From a virus: a stretch of DNA of 23,456 bases. Below the pieces are notes generated by a model. The model was given only the letters and a program-made list of their open reading frames with translations. It made no database searches and was not told the DNA's origin. Each line of letters opens with the position of its first letter. Within the stretch, counting starts at the first letter, position 1. Shown in pieces: positions 11,927-19,438 of this stretch. Position numbers and translations under genes: made by a program. The stretch is taken from the IMG/VR virus record IMGVR_UViG_3300028133_000028, positions 1-23,456 of that record. One strand, 5' to 3'.

Positions 11927-14452
11927 ATGCGATTCTATACAAACATCTCACGTATCGGTGAGCGCATCTGTTACCGTGGATACAAAGACGGTGTCCGTGA
12001 ACAGTTCCGCGACGAGTTTAACCCAGTTATGTACCTTACTTCGCGCAAGCGTGAGTGCGATTGGCGCACCCTAGATGGTCGCTGTGTTGAGGAGATGACG
12101 TTTGGCAGCATGAAAGAGGCGACTGAGTTCTCCAAGAGATACGAGTATGTCGACTCTCTTGAAGCACACGGTAACAACAACTTCGCTGCGCAGTACATCC
12201 AGAAACATTTTCCCAATGAAGTCGAGTTTTACTCTTCGCAGGTGTTGGTTGCCAACATCGATATCGAGGTGGCGTCTGATGATGGGTTCCCTGAACCTGC
12301 TGAAGCAGCACGTGAAGTCCAGTCTATCGCACTCAAGTATTTCGGTCGCCCGACTGTCTATGTCTGGGCACTGCTTGATGAGTATGACCCACAACTCTGT
12401 CAGAAGCACATCGACGTAGACCCAGAAGACATACGGTTCATCAAGTGCGATGGCGAACTTGACCTCCTGTTGAAGTTTGTGCAGTTCTGGAACTCCAAGG
12501 ACACCTGTCCCGATGTGGTGACTGGTTGGAACGTGCGTATGTTCGATATCCCATACCTTGTCAACCGTATGCAACGGATGATTGGTGGTGACAGTCACAA
12601 GAAGTTCTCGCCTTGGGGTGTTGTACGCGAGAAGCAAGTCAGTATGCAGGGCAGGACACAGCAGGTCTATGACCTCGTTGGTGTTGAGCAACTGGACTAC
12701 TGGGATCTGTTCCAGAAGTTTGGTGTCTACACTTTCGGTGTACAGGAGTCGTACAAACTTGACCATATCGCAAACGTGGTACTCGGCGAGAAGAAACTCT
12801 CCTACGAGGAACACGGCAACCTCTACACGTTGTACAAGGAAGACTATCAGAAGTTCATCGACTATAACATCAAGGACGTACAACTGGTCGAGAAGATCGA
12901 CGAGAAGATGGGTCTGATCGACCTTGCCATGACCATAGCATACAAGGGTGGTTGTAACTATCAAGAATCATTTGGTACAACGCAACTCTGGGACACCTAC
13001 ATCTACCGCGAACTGTGCAAGCGCAAGACAGTCGTGCCACCCAAGAAAGAGAACAACAAGGTTGAGTTCGGTGGCGGTTATGTAAAGGCACCGCAAGTTG
13101 GTCGTCACGCTTGGGTTGTTTCGTTTGACTTAAACTCCCTGTACCCTCACTTGATCATGCAGTACAATATGTCGCCCGAGACGATCGTCCCTGCACGAAC
13201 GACTGGCGTTACTGTAGACAACTGCCTAGAAATGTCCCGCCCAGACTCTGTATCGCCAGAAGATTGTATCGCTGCCAACGGTGCACACTTCAGTAAGAAA
13301 GAGCGTGGTGTACTGCCTTCTATCATTGATGGGTTGTATGCTGAACGTAAGCAGATAAAGCGTAACATGTTGGACGCGCAGGCAGAAGTTGAGAAGGGTG
13401 TTCCAGGCGCTGAACGAGAGATAACAAAACTCGACACTCAGCAAATGGCGATTAAGATTATGATGAACTCTCTCTATGGTGCACTCGGGAACAGGTGGTT
13501 CAGGTATTACGATATCCGAATGGCAGAGGCAATTACCATGTCAGGGCAGTTGTCCATCCGTTGGGCAGAGAAGGCAGTAAACGACTACATGAACAAGATA
13601 GTCGGTACTGAAAACTTCGACTACGTTATCGCGATTGACACTGACTCTGTGTATGTAAACTTCGGTGTACTTGTTGAGAAGATGGGTATGGAAGACCCAT
13701 CCCAGATAGTCAAGGTGATCGACCAGATCGGTCGCGAGAAGTTTGAACCCCTGTTCGAGAAGTCATACAACGACCTCGCTGCATATATGAATGCATATTC
13801 AAACAAGATGGTGATGGGGCGTGAGGCGATCGCTGACGCTGGTATATGGACTGCAAAGAAACGCTACATACTAAACGTACACAATAACGAGGGTGTGCAG
13901 TATGCTAAACCTAAACTGAAGATCATGGGCATTGAAGCAGTCAAGTCTTCAACCCCTGCCTCCTGTCGTGATGCATTGAAAGGACTCTTCAAGGTGATGA
14001 TCTCTGGTACTGAGAAGCAGACACAAGAATCCATACAACTCTTCAAGCAGCACTTCAAGAGTCTCGCGCCACACGAGATCGCATTCCCACGTGGTGTATC
14101 TGACATAGGCAAGTGGCGTGATGCTGCGACGATCTACAAGAAAGGTTGTCCCATACACGTGCGTGCATCCCTGATGTACAACAAGGCACTTGTTGACAAC
14201 TCATTGGAGAAAAGGTATAATCTTATCAAGAATGGCGAGAAGATCAAGTTTCTCTACCTTGACAAAAAGAACCCAACCAAAGAAAACGTAGTTGCGTTCT
14301 ATGACTTCTTGCCAGAAGAGATAGGTCTGCACCGATATGTGGATTATGATTTGCAGTTTGAAAAGGCATTCCTCGCTGTTGTATTGCCAGTGCTTGAAGC
14401 AATTGGTTGGTCAGCAGAGGAGAGAGTGTCACTTGAGGACTTTTTTGCGTAA
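11927..14452 (+). CDS. 43: family B DNA polymerase, T4 gp43-like
   Basis: The 841-aa product (T4 gp43: 898 aa) carries an intact 3'-5' exonuclease: Exo I NIDIE (D112, E114), Exo II GWNVRMFD (D207) and Exo III YNIKD (D317). It also has all polymerase motifs: A DLNSLYP (D401), B KIMMNSLYG, C DTDS (D571, D573), and a KKRY block. It is the replicative polymerase, working with gp45 and gp44/62. It has its own promoter and a GGAG six bases before ATG. The stop overlaps the next gene (TAATG), and a perfect consensus promoter lies inside its 3' part. I see no intron, intein or break. Confidence 0.97.
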   Translation: MRFYTNISRIGERICYRGYKDGVREQFRDEFNPVMYLTSRKRECDWRTLDGRCVEEMTFGSMKEATEFSKRYEYVDSLEAHGNNNFAAQYIQKHFPNEVEFYSSQVLVANIDIEVASDDGFPEPAEAAREVQSIALKYFGRPTVYVWALLDEYDPQLCQKHIDVDPEDIRFIKCDGELDLLLKFVQFWNSKDTCPDVVTGWNVRMFDIPYLVNRMQRMIGGDSHKKFSPWGVVREKQVSMQGRTQQVYDLVGVEQLDYWDLFQKFGVYTFGVQESYKLDHIANVVLGEKKLSYEEHGNLYTLYKEDYQKFIDYNIKDVQLVEKIDEKMGLIDLAMTIAYKGGCNYQESFGTTQLWDTYIYRELCKRKTVVPPKKENNKVEFGGGYVKAPQVGRHAWVVSFDLNSLYPHLIMQYNMSPETIVPARTTGVTVDNCLEMSRPDSVSPEDCIAANGAHFSKKERGVLPSIIDGLYAERKQIKRNMLDAQAEVEKGVPGAEREITKLDTQQMAIKIMMNSLYGALGNRWFRYYDIRMAEAITMSGQLSIRWAEKAVNDYMNKIVGTENFDYVIAIDTDSVYVNFGVLVEKMGMEDPSQIVKVIDQIGREKFEPLFEKSYNDLAAYMNAYSNKMVMGREAIADAGIWTAKKRYILNVHNNEGVQYAKPKLKIMGIEAVKSSTPASCRDALKGLFKVMISGTEKQTQESIQLFKQHFKSLAPHEIAFPRGVSDIGKWRDAATIYKKGCPIHVRASLMYNKALVDNSLEKRYNLIKNGEKIKFLYLDKKNPTKENVVAFYDFLPEEIGLHRYVDYDLQFEKAFLAVVLPVLEAIGWSAEERVSLEDFFA
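14193..14221 (+). promoter_or_regulatory. perfect-consensus sigma70 promoter inside gene 43
   Basis: TTGACA (14193-14198), a 17-bp spacer and TATAAT (14216-14221) match both consensus hexamers exactly. It points downstream and would start near 14228, about 225 bp before the primase-like gene at 14452. It lies within coding sequence, so chance is possible, but the full match at optimal spacing is striking. Confidence 0.6.
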
Positions 14453-15381
14453 TGTATTCGCTGACGATTTTTAAAAACGCTTACGATAACCGCACACACA
14501 GGCGCATGGACTTCGAAACTTGGGAAGGTTTTGTTGGCATGTTGGAATCACTGAGCACACAACCGATTGCAACGAAGCAAGACGCTGTGTTGATCAGTCC
14601 TGCTGTGTACACTGAAGGCACTACCCGTGCCAACAAGAACGTAGAGCAGTGGGGACACTGGGCATGCGTTGACATTGATGACTACAAAGGAACATTAGAT
14701 GATATACGCGATCGGTTTGCAAGCAATAATTGTGTTATCTACAGTACTGCTTCTTCGAAGCCAGAGCAGATTAAACTCCGTGTTGTGTTCGACCTTGACC
14801 GAAGAGTTGAGTCAGATGAAATTAAAGCATTCTGGTTTGCACTCAACAAATCAATCGGCGACCTCAATGACGAACAAACTAAAGACGCGTCAAGAATGTA
14901 TTACATTCCGGCGACTTACGATAATGCTTACAACTTTTTCTATGTGCAATCTGGTTCTCCTCTGTCTGTTGGAAAACTGAAACTGCTGCACCCGTATGTC
15001 GAGAAGACTGGTAACTCTTTCCTTGACCGATTGTCACCCGAGATGCGAGAGCAAGTATTGTCTCACCGCAAGAACTCTATGACAAACTGCAACGTCACTT
15101 GGTCTGGGTATCGTGACTGTCCGTACTTCCCGAACAAGATGGCAGATGAGTACAAGACCGTGAGCGAAACTGGTTGGTACTCGCAGATGTATCGCATTAT
15201 GATTGCCACGGCATGCAACGCTGTGAAGAATAAGTATCCAATCACACAAGATCAAATCGCCAACATGTGTCGAGAACTTGACGCAGAAACTGGTAACTGG
15301 TACGACAACCGTCCACTCTCCCGCGAAGCAGGTGGGGCAATAGAGTGGGCATACGCAAACACATATGAGGACTTAGGGTGA
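14452..15381 (+). CDS. archaeo-eukaryotic primase (AEP/prim-pol)-like protein
   Basis: The 309-aa product has the three-part acidic pattern of AEP primases. Motif I is WACVDIDD (D74, D76). A motif II-like segment is IYSTASSKPEQIKLRVVF (97-113), resembling the STxS...RvvF region of prim-pols. Motif III-like D145 lies in DASRMYYIPA. The C-terminal half is helical with several Cys residues (NCNVTWSGYRDCPYFPNK, about 203-220) and no helicase domain. It overlaps gene 43 by TAATG, so it is probably made with the polymerase. No gp61-type primase is visible in the window, so it may supply primers or help lagging-strand synthesis; that is inference. Motif II lacks the usual histidine, so activity is uncertain. 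Confidence 0.65.
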   Translation: MYSLTIFKNAYDNRTHRRMDFETWEGFVGMLESLSTQPIATKQDAVLISPAVYTEGTTRANKNVEQWGHWACVDIDDYKGTLDDIRDRFASNNCVIYSTASSKPEQIKLRVVFDLDRRVESDEIKAFWFALNKSIGDLNDEQTKDASRMYYIPATYDNAYNFFYVQSGSPLSVGKLKLLHPYVEKTGNSFLDRLSPEMREQVLSHRKNSMTNCNVTWSGYRDCPYFPNKMADEYKTVSETGWYSQMYRIMIATACNAVKNKYPITQDQIANMCRELDAETGNWYDNRPLSREAGGAIEWAYANTYEDLG

Positions 15382-15662
15382 GTAAGAAGATACAATACAA
15401 GTACAACGAGGATCAGTTAGTCACTGACCTCAAGAAATATGTTGACGAAACATATGGCGAACACTACGCACAGAACAAGGTACAGACCACTGAGTTTGTT
15501 ATCGACGCTGGTCATGGCGAAGGGTTCACGTTGGGTAACATCATCAAGTACACTCAACGATATGGCAAGAAGGCAGGCAAGAACCGTGCCGACTTGTTGA
15601 AAGTCTTACACTATGGACTCATGGCATTATATGTCCACGACCAAAAAGAGGGTGAATCATGA
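15378..15662 (+). CDS. DUF3310/SaV-like small protein
   Basis: The 94-aa product ends in a helical block, FTLGNIIKYTQRYGKKAGKNRADLLKVLHYG, written here as FTLGNIIKYTQRY and RADLLKVLHYG. This is the signature of the small phage family called DUF3310 or nucleotide-kinase-like SaV proteins (NxxKYxxRxxxK...DLxKxxxY). The biochemical role of the family is not established. GTG 15378 overlaps the previous stop (GTGA) and has GAGG seven bases upstream. Its stop overlaps thyX (ATGA), so it lies in one translational chain with the primase-like gene and thyX, which suggests nucleotide metabolism. Confidence 0.75.
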   Translation: MSKKIQYKYNEDQLVTDLKKYVDETYGEHYAQNKVQTTEFVIDAGHGEGFTLGNIIKYTQRYGKKAGKNRADLLKVLHYGLMALYVHDQKEGES

Positions 15663-16321
15663 ATGTAAAACTAATCAGTTGGTCACAGGGTGCGCCTGTC
15701 GCCAGTGAGTTGCCCAAGGACATCCAAGAGTTGGTTGCCTACTGTGCTCGGGTCTCAAACCCAGCAGGGCAGATGAACACGGAAACAAATGAGCGGTTGC
15801 TTGCCTACCTTGCCAAGAACTCTCATTGGAGTCCGTTCGAGATGGTGTCCCTCTGTCTAGAGATCGACACCACTCGGGATATCGCGCGACAGATACTTCG
15901 CCACCGATCGTTCTCTTTCCAAGAGTTCTCTCAGCGATATGCTGATCCAGAGTCTATGGGTTATCCTTTTGAGTTGCGTGAAGCACGTCTACAGGACGAC
16001 AAGAACCGACAGAACAGTGTTGTCATTGACGATGAGGAACTACAGAAGGAGTGGTGCCAGAAACAGAAGAAGGTAATTGCTGCTGCTGGTGAAGCATACG
16101 GTTGGGCAATTGCGCATGGTATCGCCAAAGAGCAAGCACGTTGTGTCCTTCCAGAAGGCAACACCAAGTCACGTATGTACATGAATGGTACTCTACGCTC
16201 TTGGTTACACTACATCGACCTACGTGCTGAGAACGGTACACAGGCAGAGCACATGGCAATTGCCCGTGAGTGCGCCAAGGTTATCTCTGAGGTCTACCCA
16301 GTGGGAGTTGCCAATGATTAA
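15659..16321 (+). CDS. thyX: flavin-dependent thymidylate synthase ThyX
   Basis: The 220-aa length is typical. The ThyX signature RHRxxSxxxxSxR is present as RHRSFSFQEFSQR (81-93). Further conserved parts are SHWSPFEM (about 55-62), the C-terminal NTKSRMYMNGTLRSWLHYI region and DLR with AEHM. The enzyme makes dTMP from dUMP with methylenetetrahydrofolate and FAD/NADPH, feeding phage DNA synthesis. It is translationally linked on both sides: ATGA upstream, and an eight-base overlap with the methyltransferase downstream. Confidence 0.97.
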   Translation: MNVKLISWSQGAPVASELPKDIQELVAYCARVSNPAGQMNTETNERLLAYLAKNSHWSPFEMVSLCLEIDTTRDIARQILRHRSFSFQEFSQRYADPESMGYPFELREARLQDDKNRQNSVVIDDEELQKEWCQKQKKVIAAAGEAYGWAIAHGIAKEQARCVLPEGNTKSRMYMNGTLRSWLHYIDLRAENGTQAEHMAIARECAKVISEVYPVGVAND

Positions 16322-16958
16322 GTACGTCTATGGGTCTTCGACCGACCATGCCCGTCGTCGAGCACCAGAAGTCCACACTCCTGCTCCTGTCTCTAGTGGC
16401 GACACATATGACTTCACCAACACCTACCCCGACAACAGGTCTATCCTGTTGGCGGTTGCTGCCCACGGTCCAAACCTGACAGGTGTAGAACTTGGGTTGT
16501 ACCAAGCAAGCAGTTTCTGCACTATGTTACAGGTCTGCACAAACGTGGACAAACTCATTGGTGTCGACAAGTGGGAACCCTACGTGGATGACATCGGTGG
16601 AGGCGACTTTGTCCGTGATCAGAAGCAGATTGAGTTTATCCGTAACACTGCCATGAACTTCATCCACTGGTCTGGTTGCAGTGACCGCGCAGAGATACTC
16701 GAGATGGATACTATCGAGGCATCAAAGCAGTATGAAGATGAGTCTATGGACTTCGTGTTCTTCGATGCACACCTGAGCAGGGAACAACTTGAAGCAGAGA
16801 TGGAAGTATGGTATCCCAAGATTAAACAGGGTGGTCTATGTATGGGTCACGACTACCACACAAGAGAGACACGCCATGCTGTGTTGGCGTTTCGAGTAAG
16901 TAATAATATCGAGACACCATATTTCTTCTACGACCAAACATTCATATGGAAGAAATAA
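16314..16958 (+). CDS. class I SAM-dependent methyltransferase
   Basis: From ATG 16314 (GGGAG 16303-16307 upstream, overlapping the thyX stop) the product has 214 aa. It shows the methyltransferase Rossmann pattern: TGVELGLYQASSF (about 56-68, motif I), IGVDKW (82-87, acidic end of strand 2), and later MDFVFFDAHLS, then YPKIKQGGLCMGHDY, typical of the Methyltransf_24 type. That family often acts on sugars or small molecules. I rejected the in-frame start at 16185 because it would overlap thyX by 137 bases. The gene lies between thyX and the UDP-sugar dehydrogenase, and the latter suggests a sugar substrate. Confidence 0.82.
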   Translation: MIKYVYGSSTDHARRRAPEVHTPAPVSSGDTYDFTNTYPDNRSILLAVAAHGPNLTGVELGLYQASSFCTMLQVCTNVDKLIGVDKWEPYVDDIGGGDFVRDQKQIEFIRNTAMNFIHWSGCSDRAEILEMDTIEASKQYEDESMDFVFFDAHLSREQLEAEMEVWYPKIKQGGLCMGHDYHTRETRHAVLAFRVSNNIETPYFFYDQTFIWKK

Positions 16959-16962
16959 ACTG

Positions 16963-16991
16963 TTGTCTTTACGATCCCGTTACTGTAGAAT
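16963..16991 (+). promoter_or_regulatory. sigma70-like promoter for the dehydrogenase-uvsX-41 block
   Basis: TTGTCT (16963-16968), a 17-bp spacer and TAGAAT (16986-16991) follow the methyltransferase stop. AGGAG (17007-17011) and ATG 17020 lie just downstream. No other promoter was seen before uvsX or 41. Confidence 0.65.
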
Positions 16992-17019
16992 AGATGTATG
17001 TTGAATAGGAGACAAATAC

Positions 17020-18006
17020 ATGTCTGAGCAAGCACCAAACGAAGAACAGCAGAAAGCACCTGAGTTCTTCCCTACTGATCCTGACTATGGCAAGGGTGAC
17101 AAACCTCTTGTTGGCGTTGTGGGTCATGGTTTCGTTGGTAAGGCGGTTGAGCGATCTATGCTCCCCGAGGTCGAGAGGTTTCTCGTTGACCCAAACTACA
17201 GCACCACCATCGATCAATTAATTGAGCAAGAACCTTCACTGGTCTTTGTCTGTACCCCAACTCCTGTTGGCGGTGCTGGTCGTATCGACGCATCTGTCAC
17301 TGTTGACTCAGTGCTGAGGTTGGTTCGAGGCACCAAGGCAGCAATCGTGCTGAAGTCCACTGTCACTCCTAACATTATCGACAAGTTGTGTCGTACACTA
17401 ATGTCTGAAGAAGCAGTCGGTCGTTTCGTCTATGCACCAGAGTTCTTGACCGAAGGCAATGCAGACCAAGAGTATGCTAATCCAAAGTTCATGGTACTCG
17501 GTGGCGTCCCTGCCTCTTGTAATGCCCTGATTGAGTTCTTCCACTTCAACACCTTCATGCGTTTGCCAAAGAACACTGAAGACGATGGTGGTATCCATAT
17601 CGTGCATCCTTCTGAGGCATCGTTCATCAAGTATGCGATCAACTGCTTCCTTGCTACCAAGGTAATGTTCTTCAACAACCTGTACGAAGCATGCAAAGAA
17701 GAAGAGTGGTCTGGCGTCAACCCAACTGTCGTTGCCCGTACTGTCTCTGCTGAACCACGTATCGGTGGCACACACTGGCGTGTTCCTGGACCAGATGGTA
17801 AGAAGGGTTTCGGTGGCGCATGCTTCCCGAAAGATCTGTCTGCGTTTGTCAACTACTCTGACAAGATGCCTCTGCTTGAAGAGGTTCTCCGTTTGAATAA
17901 TGAGATCCGGTCAGAGTATGACCGCGACGATCGAGAGAAAGAGCAGAACATTAATTTCGAAGACACCAAGATAGAGTTAGAGACTGACACAGGAGACGAA
18001 GCATAA
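17020..18006 (+). CDS. UDP-glucose/GDP-mannose dehydrogenase-like protein lacking the C-terminal domain
   Basis: The 328-aa product has a hydrophilic N-terminal tail, an NAD-binding loop GHGFVG (35-40), CTPTP (78-82), the catalytic PEFLTEGNA (E145), the central-domain IKYAINCF (K204, N208) and the nucleophile loop GFGGACFPKD (C268). These are the active-site residues of nucleotide-sugar 6-dehydrogenases, which oxidise UDP-glucose or GDP-mannose to the uronic acid. Family members are usually about 390-450 aa with a C-terminal UDP-binding domain. Here the protein ends soon after the catalytic Cys region in an acidic tail, so that domain is missing. The start is set by AGGAG eight bases upstream. 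It overlaps uvsX by one base (TAATG). Confidence 0.9.
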   Translation: MSEQAPNEEQQKAPEFFPTDPDYGKGDKPLVGVVGHGFVGKAVERSMLPEVERFLVDPNYSTTIDQLIEQEPSLVFVCTPTPVGGAGRIDASVTVDSVLRLVRGTKAAIVLKSTVTPNIIDKLCRTLMSEEAVGRFVYAPEFLTEGNADQEYANPKFMVLGGVPASCNALIEFFHFNTFMRLPKNTEDDGGIHIVHPSEASFIKYAINCFLATKVMFFNNLYEACKEEEWSGVNPTVVARTVSAEPRIGGTHWRVPGPDGKKGFGGACFPKDLSAFVNYSDKMPLLEEVLRLNNEIRSEYDRDDREKEQNINFEDTKIELETDTGDEA

Positions 18007-19046
18007 TGTCGATCATGGATAAGTTAAAAAAGAACAGCAAGATCAAGGCATCGTCAGAACTGTCTTCATCTAAGTTCTTCCAAACACGCGACTTAGTCGA
18101 CACTGGTGTACCTATGGTCAATGTCGCCCTCAGTGGCGACATCGATGGTGGTCTGGACTCTGGTCTGACTGTCCTCGCTGGTCCATCTAAGCACTTCAAG
18201 ACCTCGTTTGCCCTGTTGATGGCAGCAGCATACCAACGTGCTAACCCTGAGTCTGTAGTGCTGTTCTATGACTCTGAGTTTGGTTCACCCCAAGCATACT
18301 TCGAGACATTTGGCATTGACACTGACCGTGTACTCCATACTCCTATCACCAACGTTGAAGAACTGAAGTTCGATATGATCTCTCAACTTGAAGAGTTGGA
18401 CGCCAAGGACGATGTCATCATCGTGATTGACTCTATTGGTAACCTCGCTTCCAAGAAAGAACTGGAAGATGCTCTGAATGAGAAGGGTGTTGCTGATATG
18501 TCACGTGCCAAGGCACTGAAGGGTCTGTTCCGTATGGCGACTCCGTACCTGCGTATGAAGAACATACCTATGTTGGCAATCAACCACACCTACAAAGAGA
18601 TCGGTCTGTTCCCGAAGGACATCGTCTCAGGCGGTACTGGCATCATGTACTCTGCTGACAACGTCTGGATCCTCGGTCGTCGACAGAACAAGACAGGCAC
18701 TGAGATTACTGGATATGACTTTATTATCAACGTGGAGAAGTCAAGGTATGTACGAGAAAAGTCGAAGATTCCTGTATCGGTTAGTTGGAATGGCGGCATT
18801 GAGCGTTACAGTGGTCTGCTTGATATTGCTATCGCTGGTGGTTTCGTTATCAAGCCGAGCAATGGATGGTACGTACGAGTTGACAAATCGACTGGCGAGA
18901 TGGTTGGAGGCAAACTCCGAGAGAAAGACACCATGACTGAAGAGTTCTGGGGTCCAATCTTCGCAGAGACAGACTTCAAAGACTTTGTCCGTGACGGTTA
19001 TCAGATCGGTGGCGAGTCTATGGACCTTGAGTTGGATCTAGATTGA
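18006..19046 (+). CDS. uvsX: UvsX recombinase (RecA-like)
   Basis: The 346-aa product has the UvsX-type Walker A GPSKHFKTS (59-67, K65-T66), YDSEFGSP with catalytic E91, a Walker B VIIVIDSIGN, and AINHTYKEIG followed by SGGTGIMY. It ends in an acidic tail (LELDLD) like RecA-family proteins that bind loader and ssDNA-binding partners. UvsX drives recombination-dependent replication and repair. AGGAG (17991-17995) lies ten bases before ATG 18006, which overlaps the dehydrogenase stop. Order uvsX - small gene - 41 matches T4. Confidence 0.96.
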   Translation: MSIMDKLKKNSKIKASSELSSSKFFQTRDLVDTGVPMVNVALSGDIDGGLDSGLTVLAGPSKHFKTSFALLMAAAYQRANPESVVLFYDSEFGSPQAYFETFGIDTDRVLHTPITNVEELKFDMISQLEELDAKDDVIIVIDSIGNLASKKELEDALNEKGVADMSRAKALKGLFRMATPYLRMKNIPMLAINHTYKEIGLFPKDIVSGGTGIMYSADNVWILGRRQNKTGTEITGYDFIINVEKSRYVREKSKIPVSVSWNGGIERYSGLLDIAIAGGFVIKPSNGWYVRVDKSTGEMVGGKLREKDTMTEEFWGPIFAETDFKDFVRDGYQIGGESMDLELDLD

Positions 19047-19438
19047 TGCAACAAGACTCTGTAGAAGCGGAATCAATCTTCTTGGATGACATGTACCTTG
19101 GCGAAAGTGAGGTCGTTTACCACGACCTCACCGAGTACGACAACTTTATCATCGTTGGCGACCCACATTTCTCCGATGACCCTGACCGATGGGCAGTCAT
19201 CATTACCAATGGGGAATACAAGGATTGGGTCGTTAGGTTTCCCAAGGTTATGCTTGACAAGGGCGAACTTGAGTTCACGTATGAAGTCATCCGCTTGCCT
19301 GATGGTGCGGTCTTCTCTGACCTCGATGTCGCCAACTACATGTCCTCGTTAATCGCCAATATTATATCAGAAATGCACGGTTCGGAAGGACAAGTGTACA
19401 TCGATTCAGAAACTGGAGAAAAAGTCCTTGACAACTGA
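19046..19438 (+). CDS. hypothetical protein (130 aa) between uvsX and 41
   Basis: ATG 19046 overlaps the uvsX stop (TGATG); a TTG one codon earlier is also possible. The protein is acidic, with an N-terminal DSVEAESIFLDDMYLG, a middle of beta strands (DNFIIVGDPHF, DRWAVIITNGEY, WVVRFPKVML) and a C-terminal helix (VANYMSSLIANIISEM). T4 has gene 40 at this position, but I cannot show sequence kinship, so I leave it unnamed. It probably travels with the recombination/helicase block. Its end overlaps the gene 41 start by 11 bases. Confidence 0.8.
   Translation: MQQDSVEAESIFLDDMYLGESEVVYHDLTEYDNFIIVGDPHFSDDPDRWAVIITNGEYKDWVVRFPKVMLDKGELEFTYEVIRLPDGAVFSDLDVANYMSSLIANIISEMHGSEGQVYIDSETGEKVLDN

Noticed and set aside
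12071-12964. 297-codon frame on the - strand inside the DNA polymerase gene
   Set aside because: It is antisense to conserved exonuclease motifs, has no recognisable protein features, and its openness follows from the codon bias of gene 43.
19046-19438. Naming this gene 40 from its place between uvsX and 41
   Set aside because: Position matches T4, but I could not recognise sequence similarity to gp40, so the name would be unsupported.
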